Translations under genes and position numbers: made by a program
The notes under the pieces: model-generated
Databases searched by the model: none
The model's input: only the letters and a program-made list of their open reading frames with translations
Told to the model about the DNA's origin: nothing
Part shown: positions 43,529 to 50,950 of the stretch, one piece after another
Position numbering within the stretch: position 1 is the first letter of the stretch
Layout: each line of letters begins with the position of its first letter
Assembly (NCBI RefSeq): GCF_003115855.1
Contig: NZ_KZ819080.1
Span: forward strand, 119,796-183,795
From: Brenneria corticis
GTDB lineage: Bacteria; Pseudomonadota; Gammaproteobacteria; Enterobacterales; Enterobacteriaceae
Direction: 5' to 3'
DNA: 64,000 nt

Positions 43529-43638
43529 CAACAACTTGCGTCGTCCCTGCCGACAACTTCCTTCGTTCCCGCCAACAATTTCCGTCTTCCCCGCCAACGA
43601 CTTCCGTCTTCCCCGCCAACGACTTCCGTCTTCCCCGC
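43529..43638. repeat. Five tandem 22-bp units (left array)
   Basis: Five contiguous 22-bp units start at 43529, 43551, 43573, 43595 and 43617. The last two are identical (containing CGACTTCCGTCTTCCCCGC) and the divergence grows leftward. Read on the minus strand, the unit GGGGAAGACGGAAGTCGT resembles the right-array unit. Confidence 0.85.
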
Positions 43639-43686
43639 GGCAGTAGGCGGGGACCTGCTTTTACCGGCGACCCGGCGTTGCGTGAG

Positions 43687-43706
43687 ATCCCCGCTTTCGC
43701 GGGGAT
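43687..43706. repeat. Core hairpin shared with the repeat at 2130-2209
   Basis: ATCCCCGC and GCGGGGAT pair around TTTC and are followed by GACGG. The same hairpin plus GACG is found at the right end of the element near 2188-2209. Confidence 0.75.
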
Positions 43707-43800
43707 GACGGTAATGGTAATGGGATGACGGTGATGGTAAGGGGATGACGGTGATGGTAAGGAATGACGGTAATGATAAGGGGACGACAGTGCCGGCAAA
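43702..43800. repeat. Five tandem units of about 20 bp (right array)
   Basis: Units start at 43702, 43722, 43742, 43762 and 43781. The second and third are identical (GGGATGACGGTGATGGTAAG), the fourth lacks one base and the fifth is diverged. The first unit overlaps the core hairpin, suggesting expansion outwards from the end of the element. Confidence 0.85.
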
Positions 43801-43830
43801 AGGTGTGCACTATCGACCCCTTACGATCCC

Positions 43831-45450
43831 TTACAGCTTAGGCCCTGCCTTAACCAGCGCGGCGCCGGCCGGCGCATCGGTGTATTTATCAAAGTTGGCG
43901 ATAAAGCGCCGCGCCAGATCTTCCGCTTTCTCCTGCCATTGCGCTCCATCGGCGTAGGTATCGCGCGGATCGAGGATCGCGCTATCGACGCCGGGCAACG
44001 ACCTGGGGATCTCCAGATCGAAGATCGGCAGCGTCTGCGTTTCCGCGTCATCGATGCTGCCGTTCAGGATGGCGTCGATAATGCCGCGCGTATCCTTGAT
44101 GGAGATGCGTTTCCCGCTGCCGTTCCAGCCGGTGTTGACCAGATAGGCCTGAGCGCCCGCCGCCTGCATGCGTTTCACCAGCACCTCGGCGTACTGCGTG
44201 GGATGCAGGGTCAGAAAGGCGGCGCCGAAGCAGGCGGAGAAGGTGGGCGTCGGCTCGGTGATGCCGCGCTCGGTGCCCGCCAGTTTGGCGGTGAAGCCGG
44301 AGAGGAAATGGTACTGCGTCTGATCCGACGTCAGGCGCGATACCGGCGGCAGCACGCCGAACGCGTCGGCCGTCAGGAAAATCACTTTGGTGGCGTGTCC
44401 GGCTTTGGAAACCGGTTTGACGATATTGTGAATGTGGTAGATCGGGTAGGAAACGCGGGTGTTTTCGGTTTTCGAACCATCGTTGAAATCGATGCTGCCG
44501 TCCGCCAGCACGGTGACGTTTTCCAGCAGCGCATCCCGTTTGATGGCGCCATAGATATCCGGCTCCGCCTCTTTGGACAGCTTGATGGTTTTGGCGTAAC
44601 AGCCGCCTTCGAAGTTGAATACGCCGTCGTCATCCCAGCCGTGCTCGTCATCACCGATCAACTGACGTTTCGGGTCGGTCGACAGGGTGGTTTTCCCGGT
44701 GCCGGAAAGGCCGAAGAACACCGCCACGTCGCCATCCTCGCCGACGTTCGCCGAGCAGTGCATGGAGGCGATGCCTTTCAGCGGCAGCAGGTAGTTCATA
44801 ATGGAGAACATCCCCTTTTTCATTTCGCCGCCGTACCAGGTGCCGCCGATCAGCTGGATACGTTCCGTCAGGTTGAACGCCACAAAGTTCTCGGAGTTCA
44901 GCCCCTGTTCCCGCCACTGCGGATTGGTGCATTTGGCGCCGTTTATCACGATGAAATCAGGTTCGAAATCCTGTAATTCCTCATCGCTGGGGCGGATAAA
45001 CATATTTTTCACGAAGTGCGCCTGCCAGGCGACCTCGGTGATAAAGCGAACCTTCAGACGGCTGTCGGGGTTGGCGCCGCAGAAGGCGTCGACGATAAAC
45101 AGCCGTTTATCGGACAGCTGCGTCGTGACCAACTGCTTCAGGTGCGTCCAGATTTCCTGGCTCAGGGGATGGTTATCATTTTTTCCGTTCCCCTGATCGG
45201 ACCACCATACGGTGTCGCGCGTTACGTCATCGCGGACGATGTATTTATCTTTCGGCGAGCGGCCGGTAAAAATGCCGGTATCGACGGCAACCGCGCCCAG
45301 TTTGGTTTCTATTCCTCTTTCATAGCCTTGTAGGGTAGGGGAGATTTCTTCTTCAAAAAGTAATTCATAGCTGGGATTGTAGACAATATCGCGGACGTTC
45401 TGGATTCCATAAGCCGCGAGGGCTTGTGGTGAAACACCTTTAATCTGCAT
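43831..45450 (-). CDS. pckA: Phosphoenolpyruvate carboxykinase (ATP) PckA
   Basis: This 539-residue gluconeogenic enzyme makes phosphoenolpyruvate from oxaloacetate and ATP in the cytoplasm and aligns with E. coli Pck (540). The nucleotide-binding loop FGLSGTGKTTLSTDPKR, the upstream RSPKDKYIVRD and the metal/substrate region GDDEHGWDDDGVFNFEGGCYAKTI are visible. It converges on envZ across the repeat region, as pck and envZ converge in E. coli. Confidence 0.97.
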   Translation of the reverse strand: MQIKGVSPQALAAYGIQNVRDIVYNPSYELLFEEEISPTLQGYERGIETKLGAVAVDTGIFTGRSPKDKYIVRDDVTRDTVWWSDQGNGKNDNHPLSQEIWTHLKQLVTTQLSDKRLFIVDAFCGANPDSRLKVRFITEVAWQAHFVKNMFIRPSDEELQDFEPDFIVINGAKCTNPQWREQGLNSENFVAFNLTERIQLIGGTWYGGEMKKGMFSIMNYLLPLKGIASMHCSANVGEDGDVAVFFGLSGTGKTTLSTDPKRQLIGDDEHGWDDDGVFNFEGGCYAKTIKLSKEAEPDIYGAIKRDALLENVTVLADGSIDFNDGSKTENTRVSYPIYHIHNIVKPVSKAGHATKVIFLTADAFGVLPPVSRLTSDQTQYHFLSGFTAKLAGTERGITEPTPTFSACFGAAFLTLHPTQYAEVLVKRMQAAGAQAYLVNTGWNGSGKRISIKDTRGIIDAILNGSIDDAETQTLPIFDLEIPRSLPGVDSAILDPRDTYADGAQWQEKAEDLARRFIANFDKYTDAPAGAALVKAGPKL

Positions 45451-45617
45451 GCGCTACTCCTCAATTGTTATATTTCAACTAACAAGCATTGTATGCCGTG
45501 AGCTTATTTTAACCGCGAGAGTAATCATAAAATTAAATAAATTTTTTAATAACTTTGCCAATATTGCGGGTTGAAAAATTAGATGTGGTTGTTTTTTATA
45601 CAATCAATTTGAGGGGA

Positions 45618-45638
45618 ACGGGTACATAAGGTACCCGT
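45618..45638 (-). terminator. Hairpin downstream of hslO
   Basis: ACGGGTAC and GTACCCGT form a perfect 8-bp stem around ATAAG, 8 bp past the hslO stop. The following sequence on the minus strand is C-rich (TCCCCTC), not a T tract, so terminator function is uncertain. Confidence 0.4.
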
Positions 45639-45645
45639 GCAGGAA

Positions 45646-46518
45646 TCAATGGAGAAGATGAGTTGATGAGTCCTGTTTAAGCGCCCGTATGTCATCGGCG
45701 TCGAAAAGGTAGTGATTGCCGCAGTAATCACAGTGCATATCGATCTCGCCGTCCTGCCGCAGCATGTCGTTCACTTCCTGTTCCGGCAAGGTCATTAACG
45801 CCCCGGCGCAGCGCTCTCGCGAGCAGTGGCACTGGAAAGAGACCGCCAGCGGTTCATATACCGTCACCTGCTCCTGATGGTAGAGGCGGTAGAGCACCTC
45901 GTTTGCCGGCAGGGAAAACAGCTCTTCCTCTTTGACGGTGGCGGTGAGCTGGGCCAGATGGTCGAAATCATCGCGGGCGGCGTCCTGCGCGGGCAGCACC
46001 TGCAACAGCATGCCCGCCGCGGCCCTGCGGCCGTTCTGTTCGCCGGTACGGATAAATAACCGGGTGGGGAGCTGTTCGGATTGCAGGAAATAGTTTTCCA
46101 GGCAGTCGGCGAGCGTTTCGCCTTCCAGCCCCACCACGCCCTGATAGCGCTCGCCTTCGGTCGGCGTAATGGTGATGACCAGATAGCCGTTGCCCACCAT
46201 CTCCTTCAGCGAGCTGCCCGGGGCGATTTCACCCTGCAAACGGGCGACGCCGCGCATTTGCTGCTGATGGTTGCCGTTAATCACCGCCAGTTTAAGCGCG
46301 CCGTCTCCCTGCAACTGCACGGTAATATCGCCGCTGAACTTTAACGTTGCCGTTAACAGGCTGGTCGCCACCAGCATTTCTCCCAGCAGGGTTTGTACCG
46401 CAAGCGGGTAGTCATGATTGGCCAGAATGTGTTGATAGGTATCGCTGACCGTCGCCAACTCGCCGCGAACGGCGTGATTTTCAAACAGGTAACGATGTAG
46501 CTGGTCATGGGTGGACAT
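45646..46518 (-). CDS. hslO: Redox-regulated chaperone Hsp33
   Basis: This 290-residue holdase is activated by oxidation. The C-terminal redox switch has both zinc-binding pairs, CHC in VSFQCHCSRERC and CDYC in MHCDYCGNHYLF. The N-terminal part follows E. coli HslO (292 aa): LHRYLFENHAVRGELATVSDTYQHIL and MLVATSLLTATLKFSGDITVQLQGDG. It is the last gene of yrfG-hslR-hslO, 25 bp after hslR. Confidence 0.97.
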   Translation of the reverse strand: MSTHDQLHRYLFENHAVRGELATVSDTYQHILANHDYPLAVQTLLGEMLVATSLLTATLKFSGDITVQLQGDGALKLAVINGNHQQQMRGVARLQGEIAPGSSLKEMVGNGYLVITITPTEGERYQGVVGLEGETLADCLENYFLQSEQLPTRLFIRTGEQNGRRAAAGMLLQVLPAQDAARDDFDHLAQLTATVKEEELFSLPANEVLYRLYHQEQVTVYEPLAVSFQCHCSRERCAGALMTLPEQEVNDMLRQDGEIDMHCDYCGNHYLFDADDIRALKQDSSTHLLH

Positions 46519-46543
46519 GGTTTTCTCTCGCTGTAGCGCCAGG

Positions 46544-46954
46544 TTATTCCCGATCGCTGTATTTAAATTTAATCAGATCCCGTCGTTCTTTCTTGTCCGG
46601 ACGACGATCCGGGTGCGGCATGGTCAGCGCATTCATTTTTCGCGTCAGCGCCAGCTTTTCCCGTTTCTCAATACTCTCGGCGGTTTCCTGATACAGCGCC
46701 TGCGCTTCCGCGGCGCTTCTACGCTGACCACTAATCGTGCAAACAATCACGGTGCGCTCGTCGTTCCCCTGGCGTAACTTGATTGCGGCATTCAGCTCAA
46801 CCAGTTTGCTGGGCTTGCTGCGCTGGCCGTTGTAGTGAACTTTGCCGCCGTCGACCATTTCGCGGGCAATCGCCCGGGTTTTATAGAAACGGGCGGCCCA
46901 CAGCCATTTGTCCAGACGGACGGCATCGCCGGAATTTTCGGTGGTTTTCATCAT
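46544..46954 (-). CDS. hslR: Ribosome-associated heat shock protein Hsp15
   Basis: This S4-type RNA-binding protein of about 136 residues binds stalled 50S subunits carrying nascent chains. The S4 core VRLDKWLWAARFYKTRAIAREMVDGGKVHYNGQRSKPSK and the basic tail MPHPDRRPDKKERRDLIKFKY match E. coli HslR (133 aa). Two consecutive ATGs (46954 and 46951) follow AGGAG; either could be used. The start overlaps the yrfG stop. Confidence 0.95.
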   Translation of the reverse strand: MMKTTENSGDAVRLDKWLWAARFYKTRAIAREMVDGGKVHYNGQRSKPSKLVELNAAIKLRQGNDERTVIVCTISGQRRSAAEAQALYQETAESIEKREKLALTRKMNALTMPHPDRRPDKKERRDLIKFKYSDRE

Positions 46955-47643
46955 CAATTCTCCTGCTTAACCGACTGATGCAACGCCGGCAGCAGCCCGA
47001 GATAGTCATTCATTGACGGGTGCTGGCGGAATGCTTTTTCCTGCAGGCCGGAATCAGGATTACTGACGCCCAGACAATAGCGTATGCCGAAATTTTTGGC
47101 GGCGTCCAGAATCGGTTCGCTATCATCGATAAATAGCGTTCTGGCGGGATCGAATCCCGTTTGGCGCTGCACGGCCCGCCATAACAGCGGATCCTCTTTC
47201 GGATACCCATAAGTATGGGTGGAAAGCAATAAATCAAGGTGCCGGTCTAATCCGGTATGGGCGATTTTCACCGCCAGGCTGTGCGGGTGAGCGTTGGTCA
47301 GCAGAATGGTTCGTTTGCCGCCGTCGCGCAGGGCGGCCAGAAACGGCGCGCTGTCTTCACGCAGCCGGGCGCGGTCGCCGATATCCGTGGTCATCTGGTA
47401 AATATCCAGATCCAGTCTCGCGCTCCAGTAATCGAGGCAGTACCAGTTAAGCGTGTGCTGCACCGCCCGGTACTCCGCCGCAATAAGCCGCTGGGCCTGT
47501 TCAAGGCTGATGCCGCGTTTATCGCTGAGCGACTGCGGCACCAATTGCAGCCAGAAGTAGTTATCAAAAGCCAGATCCAGCAGCGTGCCGTCCATATCCA
47601 ATAGAACGGTGTCGATTTCATGCCAGTCAAAACGGGGGCTCAT
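46954..47643 (-). CDS. yrfG: GMP/IMP nucleotidase YrfG (HAD family)
   Basis: This 229-residue HAD phosphatase matches E. coli YrfG. Motif I VLLDMDGTLLDLAFDNYFW holds the nucleophile Asp, motif II is ILLTNAHPHSLAVKI and motif III lies in FGYPKEDP...LFIDDSEPILDAA. It dephosphorylates purine monophosphates. The ATG at 47643 has GGAG five bases upstream; 29 further in-frame codons have no support. It heads the yrfG-hslR-hslO unit. Confidence 0.93.
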   Translation of the reverse strand: MSPRFDWHEIDTVLLDMDGTLLDLAFDNYFWLQLVPQSLSDKRGISLEQAQRLIAAEYRAVQHTLNWYCLDYWSARLDLDIYQMTTDIGDRARLREDSAPFLAALRDGGKRTILLTNAHPHSLAVKIAHTGLDRHLDLLLSTHTYGYPKEDPLLWRAVQRQTGFDPARTLFIDDSEPILDAAKNFGIRYCLGVSNPDSGLQEKAFRQHPSMNDYLGLLPALHQSVKQEN

Positions 47644-47745
47644 AGGTACTCCAGATACAGAACGCAGCCGGACAATACAGGCGGCTTTGGGTAAGCGGAT
47701 AAATACGGCGCGGTCAGAATAACATATCAATGCGCGGTTTCACGA

Positions 47746-49890
47746 TTATCCGAACCGGCGCGTGCGGTTGTCCGTCAGGAATGCCGGGGATCCGCCGCCG
47801 CCAAAGCGAGTGGCGTAATAGCGCTGAATATGGGTTATCCGCTGTTTGCTCTTGCGTATTTTGCTTACCAGCAGCGCGGTATTGGTAATCAGCGTGGCGG
47901 AGAGGAGCAGCAACAGCAGGCAACTGCCAAGATAACGCCACAGGGTAATCACGTCCGGTTCGCTGTGCAGGCTGATATGCTGAGTGCCGTTGGCGTCTTT
48001 ACTGAGGTGGGTGATGACGCCCGAGGCGTTAAACGGCGTGTGCAGCAGCGTGGATGATAACCGCTGCAGTTCCTGCCATTGATCCGCAGGCCGGTATTCA
48101 TTCAGCGGCATGGGCGGCAAAGGGTGGCCGACGAGCTGGCGACCTTCGTCGCTGCGAATCAAAAAGCCGCCGGGAGGAGGGCTATTGAGTAAATCCGCGG
48201 CGTTGTTGATTTCCCGATAGAAGAAAAAGTCGGTGGCGCTGTTGACGATGGATTCCAGCGCTTCGGCGCTCACCGGGCGCAACAGCACGTTCATGCCTCT
48301 GAGCGATCCTGAAGAGGCGCGTTTTACCAGCTCGTCCCAGTTTTTCACGTTGCCCAGATTGACCAGGGCGTTTTTCAGCCGGATACAGTCGCCTTCATTT
48401 TCACAAAGCGCCTGGGTTTTCAATACGATATCGGAGAAATTATTCAGCAGGATCATCCCTGATTTTTGAATGGCGGAAGCGAGCTGCGAGTTAACCATCC
48501 CCTCTTTATCAGTCTGCGGGTGCAGTTGGTTGTTTACCACTTTAAGCAATGCCGAGGTTTTTTCAATGGTATCGGATTCCGGCAAGGGTAAAGGGTCCGC
48601 CTTATTCCAGTAAATCGCCGAGCAGTCAAAAGGGGCATAGGCGGAAACGTAGCCCGCGGGATAACCCCGGGTCGGGACATAACACATCCCGGTGCCTTGC
48701 ACCTGCAGCGTATCGCCAATTTTGAGCCCTATTTTTTCCAGCTCGTCAACCTGGGCGACCTGAATATTTTGTGCGCCCTGTAGCCAGGCCATGCTGAGCT
48801 TTAACGGCAGTCCAAGCGGGACGTAGGTCAATAGAAAAATCAGGCAGAGCAGCGAACCCACCGCCAGTAACAGATTTTTCCCCCAGCGTTGCAGGGGGAA
48901 GTTTTTGACTTCGTCATGTAGCGAAAGGTGCTCGCCCTGACGGATAACCTGTCGATTAAGATAGATATCGACATCCGTTTTTCTTCCCAAATCATGGGTG
49001 ATATAGGGTTGCCAGTGGGGAGGATAGATAAGATCGATATTCCCCAAAGAGACGTTGCTGAGCTGCCCCTGATTGGATTCGCCAAAAAGGCCGAGACCTT
49101 GCGGTGTGCCGTGGAGGCAATGAACATCGCGCAGTTCCTGTTCCGAGGGGGAGCGGAAAAGCTGCCAGACGCTCCAGCCGGCGAGCAGCACCGCCGTGCC
49201 GGTCAGCCAGGGAAGCAGCGCCACCGGGCTGTTGAGGCTGATTAACAGCAGCAGGAACGCCAGACACAGAACGGCGGCTTCTTTCAGCCCCGCCGAGTGA
49301 TGTATGGCGTGCTCTTCCCTGGTTTCCTTACGAATGGTCACCAGCTCGGCGTGTTCATGTTCTTCATGGTGGATGGCGGCATTGGGCGGCGGAATTTCCG
49401 GGGCGGAACGCGTCTGACGGTTGTCGATGCACTCCACCAATGAGTGCCCGTTAAGGGAAATAACCAGCGGAATCGAGCGGGTCTTAATCAGCTCAACGGT
49501 ATTGTTTTCAGTGATATACTGTTCCCAGCAAGGGGGCAGGTGGATCTCCTGCGTATCGATATAGTATCGCCACTTATGCTGCGAGTCCGTGCTCAGGCCG
49601 TAACGCGTAATGGTATGAGTCAGCGGATATACCCGATTGCTTTGCAGTGAGCGGGGGAGTCTGGGGGAGGACGTTGGGGTGTCGAGCGGCGTGGTTTTCT
49701 GGCTGTTTTCCTGAGCAAGGTAGTGCTCAACGGCGATGCGCTCTTCCGCGGTCAGTTGACGAAACGACGATTGTTTCACCGGTAGGGGGTTGACGAAAGG
49801 CAGACGCCGGCGCATACGGTAGTCGATGATACTTCCGACAGCGATCAGACAGGCGAGCAATATAGCCAATAGGATGAATATTGTGCTCAT
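47746..49890 (-). CDS. igaA: Inner-membrane regulator IgaA (YrfF/MucM)
   Basis: This 714-residue membrane protein corresponds to E. coli YrfF (711 aa). An N-terminal transmembrane segment (residues 2-22), two further hydrophobic segments near 207-240, one near 345-365 and one near 655-680 flank a large periplasmic domain containing CYVPTRGYPAGYVSAYAPFDCSAIYW. It restrains the Rcs phosphorelay by contacting RcsD and is usually essential unless Rcs is inactive. It is divergent from nudE. Confidence 0.95.
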   Translation of the reverse strand: MSTIFILLAILLACLIAVGSIIDYRMRRRLPFVNPLPVKQSSFRQLTAEERIAVEHYLAQENSQKTTPLDTPTSSPRLPRSLQSNRVYPLTHTITRYGLSTDSQHKWRYYIDTQEIHLPPCWEQYITENNTVELIKTRSIPLVISLNGHSLVECIDNRQTRSAPEIPPPNAAIHHEEHEHAELVTIRKETREEHAIHHSAGLKEAAVLCLAFLLLLISLNSPVALLPWLTGTAVLLAGWSVWQLFRSPSEQELRDVHCLHGTPQGLGLFGESNQGQLSNVSLGNIDLIYPPHWQPYITHDLGRKTDVDIYLNRQVIRQGEHLSLHDEVKNFPLQRWGKNLLLAVGSLLCLIFLLTYVPLGLPLKLSMAWLQGAQNIQVAQVDELEKIGLKIGDTLQVQGTGMCYVPTRGYPAGYVSAYAPFDCSAIYWNKADPLPLPESDTIEKTSALLKVVNNQLHPQTDKEGMVNSQLASAIQKSGMILLNNFSDIVLKTQALCENEGDCIRLKNALVNLGNVKNWDELVKRASSGSLRGMNVLLRPVSAEALESIVNSATDFFFYREINNAADLLNSPPPGGFLIRSDEGRQLVGHPLPPMPLNEYRPADQWQELQRLSSTLLHTPFNASGVITHLSKDANGTQHISLHSEPDVITLWRYLGSCLLLLLLSATLITNTALLVSKIRKSKQRITHIQRYYATRFGGGGSPAFLTDNRTRRFG

Positions 49891-50324
49891 GTCATCTCCA
49901 TTCCAACGTGACCTACTCCTTGTTTTTGTCGAATTTTAATCAACTTACCCAATCGATAATAACTCGTACGGCTTGGTCTTATTTAGATTAATAGCTAAAA
50001 ATAACGGCGGTTATCCACGCAAGGTGACAATAGTAACAATCGGCAAGAGTACCTGAAATGAGGATAATCCGATTTTTTGATAAGTCATTGACTTTTTATT
50101 TTGACAGCGGTGATGTGTGTCTTATGTTATAAAAAAGTAAATTCATGGTCGTGATAGTTGCAGCAAAGGCCACTGTTAACGCACAATGTGAGCAACATCA
50201 AAAAGAATATTAACGATCGCTTTTCATTCCGCGATACACCGGCATCTAGGGTATAGGTAAATATGACCGATCGTTCGGGTTGGGCTAAGTGTCGTTGTGG
50301 GCGTAATTTCTCTATGGGGCCATT
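49891..50324. other. 434-bp divergent region between igaA and nudE
   Basis: No gene is evident. The region contains a good sigma-70-like promoter toward nudE (50101-50128) and an 8-bp inverted repeat AACGATCG/CGATCGTT (50212-50219 and 50268-50275) inside the resulting long leader. The igaA promoter must lie in the left part, but no clear match was found. Confidence 0.6.
50101..50128 (+). promoter_or_regulatory. Sigma-70-like promoter toward nudE
   Basis: TTGACA (50101-50106) and TATGTT (50123-50128) are spaced by 16 bp. Transcription from here would give nudE a leader of about 190 nt. Confidence 0.5.
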
Positions 50325-50882
50325 ATGAGTCATAACCTGCAGAAACCTAAAATCCTCAAGGTAGAAACGGTTGCCTGTTCGCGCTTGTTCAACGTCGAAT
50401 CCATCGATCTGGAGTTCAGTAATGGCGCCCGCCGGGTTTATGAGCGCATGCGTCCGACCGGGCGGGAAGCCGTGATGATCGTGCCGATCATCGATGATGA
50501 ACTGCTGCTTATCCGCGAGTACGCGGTCGGTATCGAACAATACGAGCTTGGCTTTCCCAAAGGATTGATCGACCCCGGCGAGACGGTATTTGAAGCCGCC
50601 AACCGGGAGCTGATGGAGGAGGCGGGATTTGGCGCACGGCAGATGGATCTGTTGGCCACCTTGACGATGGCGCCCTCCTACTTTTCCAGCCAGATGAATA
50701 TTGTGGTGGCGCGCGGGCTGTATCCGCAAAGCCTTGAGGGCGATGAGCCGGAGCCGATGCCGAAAGTGCGCTGGCCGCTGAGCGATATGATGACGCTGTT
50801 GCAGGAGCCGGATTTCCGCGAAGCGCGTAACGTCAGCGCGCTATTTCTGACTCAGGATTGGCTGAGTCGCGCGGCGCGTTGA
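50325..50882 (+). CDS. nudE: ADP compounds hydrolase NudE
   Basis: This 185-residue Nudix hydrolase matches E. coli NudE (186 aa), which splits ADP-ribose, Ap3A and NADH. The Nudix box is GLIDPGETVFEAANRELMEEAG, complete with the REx2EE core. The N-terminal SHNLQKPKILKVETVA and central IIDDELLLIREYAVGIEQYELGFPKG are family-typical. A bidirectional terminator follows. Confidence 0.95.
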   Translation: MSHNLQKPKILKVETVACSRLFNVESIDLEFSNGARRVYERMRPTGREAVMIVPIIDDELLLIREYAVGIEQYELGFPKGLIDPGETVFEAANRELMEEAGFGARQMDLLATLTMAPSYFSSQMNIVVARGLYPQSLEGDEPEPMPKVRWPLSDMMTLLQEPDFREARNVSALFLTQDWLSRAAR

Positions 50883-50898
50883 TGCGCGTGAGATAAAC

Positions 50899-50927
50899 AA
50901 AAAGGCGCCGGTTTTGGCGCCTTTTGT
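50899..50927. terminator. Bidirectional terminator between nudE and mrcA
   Basis: GGCGCC pairs with GGCGCC around GGTTTT, with AAAAA before and TTTT after. It fits termination of both nudE and the convergent mrcA. Confidence 0.8.
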
Positions 50928-50950
50928 GTATTCAGGCCTCGGCCGTTCTA

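Larger units (their letters stand above)
43504..43830. repeat. Mirror-symmetric tandem-repeat region between convergent envZ and pckA
   Basis: This 327-bp gene-free interval consists mainly of two short tandem arrays pointing away from each other with a hairpin-bearing core between them. The left array is 43529-43638, the core 43639-43701 and the right array 43702-43800. Open frames across it are artefacts of repetition. No separate terminator for envZ or pckA was recognised, so the hairpins may serve that purpose. Confidence 0.8.

Noticed and set aside
43529..43800. Tandem repeats that might be a CRISPR array
   Set aside because: Units are contiguous with no unique spacers, repeat length is only 20-22 bp and no cas genes are present.
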